Positions 4,675 through 9,433 of a stretch of DNA of 9,433 bases are shown piece by piece. Below the pieces are notes generated by a model, which worked only from the letters and a program-made list of their open reading frames with translations, was not told the DNA's origin and did no database searches. Each line of letters begins with the position of its first letter. Within the stretch, counting starts at the first letter, position 1. This DNA is from DASSKO01 sp035690425 (GTDB lineage: Bacteria; Actinomycetota; Actinomycetes; Propionibacteriales; Nocardioidaceae), in contig DASSKO010000093.1 of NCBI GenBank assembly GCA_035690425.1, forward strand, positions 1 through 9,433, read 5' to 3'. The translations under genes were made by a program, and so were the position numbers.

Positions 4675-7044
4675 TCAGATCTTCTCGATCGGGGCGAACC
4701 GGAGCAGCAGCCGCTTGACGCCGGCCGACCCGAAGTCGACGTGCGCCTGTGACTTGTCGCCCTGCCCGACGACCGATACCACCGTGCCCATGCCGAACGA
4801 GTCGTGCATCACCCGGTCGCCGGCCGCCAGCGACGGCACGGGACGGGTCGCCGTCTTCGTGGTGATCGCACCGGCGCCGGTCCAGGCCGATCGCCCGCGC
4901 GCCGGTTCGTCGGCATGACGGCTCGACACCGACGCACCTCCCCAGGTGGCGAGGTCGGACTCGGTGCGCCGCCAGTCGAGCAGCGCCTCGGGCAGCTCGT
5001 CGAGGAACCGTGACGCCGGGTTGTGCTGCGGTGCCCCCCAGGCGCTGCGCACCGCGGCCCGCGAGACGTTGAGCCGCTCCTGCGCTCGCGTCAGCCCGAC
5101 GTATGCCAGGCGTCGTTCCTCCTCCAGCTCCTTGGTGTCCGCGAGGGAGCGCGCGTGTGGGAACACACCGTCCTCGAGGCCGGTGAGGAAGACGACGGGA
5201 AACTCCAGCCCCTTGGCCGTGTGCAAGGTCATCAGCGTGACGACGCCGTCGTCGTCCTCATCGGTGTCGGGGATCTGGTCGGCGTCGGCCACCAGCGCCA
5301 CCCGCTCCAGGAACGCGCCCAGCGTCGGCGTTTCCGACTCGTCGCTGAACTCCCGGGCGACGGCCACCAGCTCCGACAGGTTCTCCACCCGGGTGACGTC
5401 CTGGGGGTCGGTGCTCTGCTCGAGCTCCTGCAGGTAGCCGGAGTCCGTCAACACCGCCTCGAGCACCGAGTCGGCCGTCACCCCGTCCTCGACCAGCTGC
5501 TGCAGGCTTTCGATCAACGTCACGAAGGCCTTGATCGCCGTCCGCGAACGGGTCGCCAGCGCCGGTGCCTCGTCGGCGCGCTGCAACGCCTCCCAGAAGC
5601 TGATCCGCTCAGCCTGCGCGAGCGCCTCGACGCAGGCCTCCGCGCGGTCTCCGATGCCGCGCTTGGGCACGTTGAGGATGCGCCGCAGCGAGACGGTGTC
5701 GGCCGGATTGGACAGCAGCCGCAGGTACGCCAGTGCATCGCGGACCTCCCGGCGCTCGTAGAAGCGCACACCGCCGACGACCTTGTAGGGCAGACCAACG
5801 CGGATGAAGACCTCCTCGAAGACCCGGCTCTGCGCGTTGGTGCGGTAGAAGATCGCGACATCGCACGGCCTGGCCTCGTCGGCATCGGTCAGCCGGTCGA
5901 TCTCCTCGGCCACGAACCGCGCCTCGTCGTGCTCGTCGTCGGCGACGTACCCGACGATGCGCTCACCGTCGCCGGAGTCGGACCAGAGATTCTTCTCCTT
6001 GCGGCCGGAGTTGCAGCTGATCACGGCGTTGGCCGCGGACAGGATGGTCTGTGTCGAGCGGTAGTTCTGCTCCAGCAGGACCGTCGATGCTTGGGGGAAG
6101 TCCTCCTCGAACGCCAGGATGTTGCGAATGTTGGCGCCCCGGAAGGCATAGATCGACTGGTCTGCGTCACCCACCACCATCAGCTCGGCCGGCTCGTTCA
6201 CCGGGTGCTCGCCGGAGTCGACGACCGGCCCGCAGAGCTCTCGGACGAGGGCGTACTGCGCGTGGTTGGTGTCCTGGTACTCGTCGACCAGCACGTGCCG
6301 GAACCGGCGACGATAGCTCTCGCGCACCTCGGGAAACGCCTGGAGCAGGTGCACGGTCATCATGATCAGGTCGTCGAAGTCGAGCGCGTTGGCCTCTCGC
6401 AGCCGGCGCTGATACGCCGCGAACGCCTCGGCGTAGATCTCCTCGAGATGGTTGTTCGCACGCTTCGCCGCGTCCTCGTGGTCGCGCAACTCGTTCTTGC
6501 AGCTCGAGATCCAGTTGAGCACCGCGCGCGGCTGGTAACGCTTGGGGTCCAGGTCGAGGTCGCGCAGCACCATGGCGATCAGCCGCCGTTGGTCGGCGTC
6601 GTCATAGATGCTGAAGCTGGACTTGTAGCCGAAGTTGTCGATGTGCTTGCGCAGGATCCGCACGCACGCGGAGTGGAACGTCGACACCCACATCACGCGC
6701 GCCCGGTTGCCCACCAGCTCCACCACCCGCTCACGCATCTCAGCGGCGGCCTTGTTGGTGAAGGTGATCGCGAGAACCGAGCCCGGGTGCACGGCGCGTT
6801 GCGACAACAACCAGGCGATCCGGCGGGTCAGCACACGGGTCTTGCCCGATCCGGCGCCGGCCACCACCAGCAGTGGCGACCCCTCGTGCGTGACCGCACG
6901 TCGCTGTGCAGGGTTGAGGCCCTCGAGCAGCGCATCGGCATCGATGCTGTGCTGCGCCGACCGGGACTGGTCCGACCGGGACTGGCCGGATCGGGACTGG
7001 TCGGGTCGGGCAGAGGCCTGGGGTAGCGGAAAGGAGGTGCTCAT
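4675..7044 (-). CDS. pcrA: ATP-dependent 3'-5' DNA helicase PcrA/UvrD
   Basis: This 789-residue superfamily 1A helicase unwinds DNA in nucleotide excision repair and clears stalled complexes and replication blocks. All motifs are intact: Q-motif LNPAQRRAV (43-51), Walker A AGAGSGKT (62-69), motif Ia AITFTNKAAAEM (92-103), motif II VDEYQDTN (253-260), motif III VGDADQSIYAFRGA (291-304), motif IV LEQNYRST (324-331), motif V (602-630, TLHTAKGLEF) and motif VI EEERRLAYVGLTRA (641-654). The C-terminus (about 741-789, GDRVMHDSFGMGTVVSV) is the Tudor-like domain that binds RNA polymerase in other PcrA proteins. The ATG at 7044 is preferred to one at 7272, because the extra 76 residues are low-complexity and overlap the divergent PIG-L gene. 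A QSRS pentapeptide repeat (about 15-31) precedes the helicase core. The ribosome site is weak and a TAGGCT box lies ten bases upstream, so the message may be nearly leaderless. Confidence 0.97.
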   Translation of the reverse strand: MSTSFPLPQASARPDQSRSGQSRSDQSRSAQHSIDADALLEGLNPAQRRAVTHEGSPLLVVAGAGSGKTRVLTRRIAWLLSQRAVHPGSVLAITFTNKAAAEMRERVVELVGNRARVMWVSTFHSACVRILRKHIDNFGYKSSFSIYDDADQRRLIAMVLRDLDLDPKRYQPRAVLNWISSCKNELRDHEDAAKRANNHLEEIYAEAFAAYQRRLREANALDFDDLIMMTVHLLQAFPEVRESYRRRFRHVLVDEYQDTNHAQYALVRELCGPVVDSGEHPVNEPAELMVVGDADQSIYAFRGANIRNILAFEEDFPQASTVLLEQNYRSTQTILSAANAVISCNSGRKEKNLWSDSGDGERIVGYVADDEHDEARFVAEEIDRLTDADEARPCDVAIFYRTNAQSRVFEEVFIRVGLPYKVVGGVRFYERREVRDALAYLRLLSNPADTVSLRRILNVPKRGIGDRAEACVEALAQAERISFWEALQRADEAPALATRSRTAIKAFVTLIESLQQLVEDGVTADSVLEAVLTDSGYLQELEQSTDPQDVTRVENLSELVAVAREFSDESETPTLGAFLERVALVADADQIPDTDEDDDGVVTLMTLHTAKGLEFPVVFLTGLEDGVFPHARSLADTKELEEERRLAYVGLTRAQERLNVSRAAVRSAWGAPQHNPASRFLDELPEALLDWRRTESDLATWGGASVSSRHADEPARGRSAWTGAGAITTKTATRPVPSLAAGDRVMHDSFGMGTVVSVVGQGDKSQAHVDFGSAGVKRLLLRFAPIEKI
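6958..7008 (-). repeat. 15-bp in-frame tandem repeat near the pcrA 5' end
   Basis: Three 15-bp units (6958-6972, 6973-6987, 6988-7002; consensus CGACCGGGACTGGTC) and a partial fourth encode the pentapeptide repeat (D/G)QSRS in the disordered N-terminal tail of PcrA. The units differ from each other by one to three bases, so the tract is a short, slightly decayed minisatellite that keeps the reading frame. Confidence 0.85.
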
Positions 7045-7054
7045 CGCGCTGACC

Positions 7055-7060
7055 AGCCTA
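7055..7060 (-). promoter_or_regulatory. Possible pcrA -10 box
   Basis: On the minus strand TAGGCT (TAnnnT type) ends ten bases before the pcrA ATG, so transcription would start within or right next to the start codon. No matching -35 box is seen. The placement agrees with the poor pcrA ribosome site. Confidence 0.3.
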
Positions 7061-7115
7061 CGTGGCCACGACGACAACCACGGCCACGGCAAACGGGGCG
7101 CGTGGCCTCGGCGGC

Positions 7116-7121
7116 TATGGT
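7116..7121 (+). promoter_or_regulatory. -10 box placing a leaderless start for the PIG-L gene
   Basis: TATGGT ends eight bases before the GTG at 7130, the expected distance from a -10 box to the transcription start. No ribosome site precedes that GTG. The same hexamer serves as the predicted M23 -10 box. No clear -35 box is visible. Confidence 0.45.
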
Positions 7122-7129
7122 CTGTGGAC

Positions 7130-7867
7130 GTGACCCCCGATGTGCCCCCCGTGCAGCCGAGCCCAGACCAAAAGGTGGAGCGCGTCCTGGTCGTCTCGGC
7201 GCATCCGGACGACGTCGACTTCGGCGCGGCAGGGACGGTCGCGACGTGGACCGATGCCGAGATCATCGTCACCTACTGCATCATCACCGACGGGCAGGCC
7301 GGTGGCTTCGAGCTGAGCACCCCGCGCGACGCGATGGTGGACATCCGCCGCACGGAGCAGCGCGCCGCGGCTTCCGTCGTCGGAGTCGACGACGTGCGCT
7401 TCCTCGGGTACGTCGACGGTGAGCTGGTCGCCACCCAGACGTTGGTCGGGCAGCTCACCCGGGCCATCCGGGAGGTGCGTCCACAGCGGATGGTCGTGCC
7501 GAGCCCGGAGCGCGACTACGCCCGGATCTACCGCAGCCACCCGGACCACCTGGCCGCGGGCGATGCCGCGCTCCGGGCGATCTACCCGGCTGCGCGCAAC
7601 CCGTTCGCCTTCCCGGAGCTGCTCGACGAGGGACTGGCGCCGTGGACCGTGGACGACACCTGGCTGATGGCGCACCCGAGCAGCAACCACGCCGTGGACA
7701 TCAGTGCGGTGATCGACCGCAAGATCGCGGCCGTCATGGCCCACACCAGCCAGCACGAGTATCCCGAGGAGCGCAGCAGCGATCTGCGGCAGGCGTTCGC
7801 CGGTGACGAGCTCGGCTTCGGGGCGAACAGCTACGCGGAGGGGTTCTTCGTCGTACCCACCGCCTGA
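7130..7867 (+). CDS. PIG-L (LmbE-type) zinc deacetylase
   Basis: This 245-residue enzyme of the PIG-L/LmbE family hydrolyses the N-acetyl or a related amide on an amino-sugar conjugate. The zinc motif A24-H-P-D-D28 (SAHPDDVDFGAAGTVATW) and the second motif SHPDH (136-140) give the two-histidine, one-aspartate metal site, with D27 as the usual catalytic base. Family blocks TDGQAGGF, RRTEQRAAA, VRFLGYVDG, ARNPFAFPELLDEGL and WLMAHP follow. Related actinobacterial enzymes include MshB and Mca of mycothiol metabolism. This protein is shorter than those two, and its substrate is not identifiable. The GTG at 7130 is chosen because homology begins about 17 residues later and a -10 box ends eight bases before it. 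The frame is open far upstream, but that part is antisense to pcrA. The gene converges on the response-regulator gene, 36 bp away. Confidence 0.92.
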   Translation: MTPDVPPVQPSPDQKVERVLVVSAHPDDVDFGAAGTVATWTDAEIIVTYCIITDGQAGGFELSTPRDAMVDIRRTEQRAAASVVGVDDVRFLGYVDGELVATQTLVGQLTRAIREVRPQRMVVPSPERDYARIYRSHPDHLAAGDAALRAIYPAARNPFAFPELLDEGLAPWTVDDTWLMAHPSSNHAVDISAVIDRKIAAVMAHTSQHEYPEERSSDLRQAFAGDELGFGANSYAEGFFVVPTA

Positions 7868-7903
7868 GCCGCTGCCCCCGCGCGCACGTTGAGCACCGGC
7901 CTT

Positions 7904-8545
7904 CTAGATCAGCCGGCGGTCGGATGCCCAGCGCGTCAGCTCGTGCCGCGACGACAGCTGCAGTTTGCGCAGCACGCTCGAGACGTGGGTCTCGACCGTC
8001 TTGATCGAGATGAAGAGCTCTCGCGCCACCTCCTTGTAGGCATAGCCACGCGCGATCAGCCGCATCACCTCCCGCTCGCGCTCGGTCAGCCGGTCGAGGT
8101 CCTCGTCGACCTGCGCGACCGCGATCGAACCGGCGAACGCGTCGAGGACGAAGCCGGCCAGCCGAGGCGAGAACACCGCGTCGCCGTCGGCGACCCGGCC
8201 GATCGCCGCCACCAGCTCCGGCCCGGTGATCGTCTTGGTGACGTAGCCGCGAGCGCCCGACCGGATCGTGCCGATGACGTCCTCGGCCGCGTCGGACACG
8301 CTCAGCGCGAGGAACCGCGTCTTCGGTGCCTGCATCCCCACCCGGCGCAGCACCTCACCTCCACCGCCACCGGGCAGGTGCACGTCGAGCAGCACGACGT
8401 CGGGGCGCAGCGAGAGCACCGCGGCCACCGCCTCGTCGACGTCGGACGCCTCGGCCAGCACCTCGACGCTGTCGGCGAGCTCGGCTCGCACCCCCGTGCG
8501 AAACATCGCGTGGTCGTCGACCAGCACCACCGTGCGCCGTGCCAT
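7904..8545 (-). CDS. NarL/LuxR-type response regulator
   Basis: This 213-residue DNA-binding regulator is the output half of the two-component pair. The receiver domain (about 4-120) has the acidic pair D10-D11, the phosphorylation site D54 in LLDVHLP, S82 and the conserved K104 (YVTKT). The LuxR helix-turn-helix (about 152-210) shows LTEREREVMRLIARGYAYKEVARELFIS and the recognition helix IKTVETHVSSVLRKL. A glycine run after D54 (HLPGGGGGEV) is ordinary for this subgroup. Its ATG overlaps the TGA of the kinase gene by one base (TGATG, 8543-8547), so translation is coupled and the two are cognate. The open frame runs on upstream through the whole kinase gene; that is GC-rich shadow, not a longer protein. 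The target genes are unknown. Confidence 0.95.
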   Translation of the reverse strand: MARRTVVLVDDHAMFRTGVRAELADSVEVLAEASDVDEAVAAVLSLRPDVVLLDVHLPGGGGGEVLRRVGMQAPKTRFLALSVSDAAEDVIGTIRSGARGYVTKTITGPELVAAIGRVADGDAVFSPRLAGFVLDAFAGSIAVAQVDEDLDRLTEREREVMRLIARGYAYKEVARELFISIKTVETHVSSVLRKLQLSSRHELTRWASDRRLI

Positions 8546-9433
8546 CAGCTGTCCTCTTCCGCGGTTGTCTGCGTGTGTCCCGGCGTCTGCATGTGCGCCG
8601 GTGTCTGGGTCGCCTGGTTGTCCTGGGTCACCTGGTTGCCCTGGGCCGTCTGGGTCGTCCGCATCGTGAGTCGCACCTCGGTGCCCTCGGTCGGTGCCGT
8701 CTTGATCATGGCCTCGCCACCGTGCCTGCGCATCCGGTCCACGATGCTGCCGCGGACGCCCAGCCGGTCGTCGGGGATCTGCCGTCGGTCGAAGCCCCTC
8801 CCCCGGTCCCGGACGAAGACCTCCGCACCGCCCGAGTCCATCTCCGCGTAGACATCGACCTTCTCGGCGCCGGAGTGCTTGGCTGCGTTGACCATCGCCT
8901 CCCGGGCCGCGAGCACGACCGGCCGCAGTTGCTCCGACATCGCCACGTCCCCGACCGTCACGACCTCCACGGGTACGCCGTGAGCGTCCTCGACCTCGGC
9001 CGCAGCGGCTCGCAGCGCGCCGGAGACCCGGGTCGCGGCCTGCGCCACGTCGCCGTACAGCCAGGAGCGCAGGTCTCGCTCCTGCGCGCGCGCCAGCTTC
9101 GCCACCGTGCGGGAGTCGTCGGCGTGTTTCTGCACGAGTGCCAGGGTCTGCAGGACCGAGTCGTGCAGATGGGCGGCCATGTCGGCACGCTCCTGCGACC
9201 GGACCCGCGCGCTGCGCTCGCGGGTGAGGTCGTTGGCCAGCCGGAACAGCCACGGCCCGATGATCAGCCCCAGCCCGAGTACGCCGAGGACGATCGCGAG
9301 CAGGAACTCCCCCAGCAATGCGATCCGTCCCGACTGCACCACGAACGCGGCCACGGCCGACACCAGCAGGGCAACGCCGACCAGCGAGCGCGCCCAGGAC
9401 GACCAACCGCCACCGCCGACGACCACCTTCAGG
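8545..9433 (-). CDS. Sensor histidine kinase, C-terminal part (5' end outside window)
   Basis: The frame runs from the right edge to a TGA at 8547-8545, giving about 295 residues. Two hydrophobic segments (SLVGVALLVSAVAAFVV and LGEFLLAIVLGVLGLGLIIGPWLF) are followed by a HisKA_3 dimerisation helix whose phospho-accepting histidine is in AAHLHDSVLQTLA. The ATPase domain follows: N-box AAREAMVNAAKHSGA and G-boxes DRGRGFD, LGVRGSIVDRM and GTEVRLTM. This layout matches actinobacterial kinases with an N-terminal PspC domain, which would lie off the edge; that part is inferred. A GTG at 9426 is possible, but the frame continues to the edge and family proteins are longer. The last 35 or so residues are an unusual Gln/Thr-rich hexapeptide repeat. 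The gene overlaps its response regulator by one base. Confidence 0.93.
   Translation of the reverse strand, partial: LKVVVGGGGWSSWARSLVGVALLVSAVAAFVVQSGRIALLGEFLLAIVLGVLGLGLIIGPWLFRLANDLTRERSARVRSQERADMAAHLHDSVLQTLALVQKHADDSRTVAKLARAQERDLRSWLYGDVAQAATRVSGALRAAAAEVEDAHGVPVEVVTVGDVAMSEQLRPVVLAAREAMVNAAKHSGAEKVDVYAEMDSGGAEVFVRDRGRGFDRRQIPDDRLGVRGSIVDRMRRHGGEAMIKTAPTEGTEVRLTMRTTQTAQGNQVTQDNQATQTPAHMQTPGHTQTTAEEDS
8569..8658 (-). repeat. 18-bp in-frame tandem repeat in the kinase C-terminal tail
   Basis: Five 18-bp units start at 8569, 8587, 8605, 8623 and 8641, each beginning CTG on the plus strand (a Gln codon on the gene strand). Units 3 and 4 match at 16 of 18 bases; units 1 and 2 are a second, related subtype. 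They encode the hexapeptides QxNQxT and QTPxHx after the ATPase domain has ended. Confidence 0.8.

Noticed and set aside
5023..7026. 667-codon open frame on the plus strand
   Set aside because: It is exactly antisense to pcrA, whose helicase motifs are all intact. Its translation is low-complexity and has no recognisable domain.
6635..7129. Upstream extension of the PIG-L frame
   Set aside because: It runs antisense through the 5' part of pcrA. Family homology and the -10 box both support the GTG at 7130.
7889..8851. 320-codon open frame on the plus strand
   Set aside because: It is antisense to the regulator and kinase genes. Its Val/Trp-rich end is the translated 18-bp repeat.
8546..9406. 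Upstream extension of the response-regulator frame to 500 codons
   Set aside because: The extension overlaps the kinase gene in another frame and has no domain. Regulator homology begins at the ATG at 8545.

Overview
The window is GC-rich chromosomal DNA with dense, short-intergenic gene packing, frequent GTG starts and mycobacterial-type TAnnnT -10 boxes. The protein families point to an actinobacterium: an HspR-like MerR regulator beside Hsp20, an IcmB-type B12 protein, PcrA with a C-terminal Tudor-like domain, an AHPDD-type PIG-L deacetylase, and a sensor kinase/LuxR regulator pair. The order M23 peptidase - pcrA - PIG-L - two-component pair resembles Nocardioidaceae and relatives. That placement is from memory, not from a search.

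Layout. At the left edge (1-475, +) is the 3' end of an alpha/beta hydrolase. It converges on a MerR-family regulator (541-855, -), which is divergent from an hsp20 gene (1123-1548, +). Their 267-bp spacer is AT-rich for this window. It holds two opposed promoters whose -35 boxes overlap in one 11-bp palindrome, followed by a structured hsp20 leader. A perfect 19-bp-stem hairpin (1577-1623) ends hsp20 and faces a two-gene minus-strand operon: an IcmB-like cobalamin-binding protein (2867-3271), then an HpnB-like membrane glycosyltransferase (1669-2856).

The 285-bp divergent spacer at 3272-3556 carries a 14-bp palindrome and repeated GCGTGTGA and GTTGACG words. It leads into an exported M23 peptidase (3557-4420, +). 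The 254-bp gap after it holds an unexplained array of C-rich repeats and hairpins. pcrA (4675-7044, -) follows, divergent from a probably leaderless PIG-L deacetylase gene (7130-7867, +). The right end is a minus-strand two-component system: the 3' portion of a sensor histidine kinase (8545 to the edge) overlaps by one base a NarL/LuxR-type response regulator (7904-8545).

How the genes relate. The MerR/hsp20 pair looks like a self-contained heat-shock switch. The kinase and regulator are a cognate pair. The cobalamin protein and glycosyltransferase are probably co-translated but have no obvious shared pathway. The rest appear to be independent housekeeping or envelope genes. I found no mobile element, CRISPR array, tRNA or rRNA, and no clearly new multi-gene system. 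The most interesting unexplained signals are non-coding: the hsp20/merR control region, the repeat array at 4429-4615, and the in-frame minisatellites in pcrA and the kinase gene.
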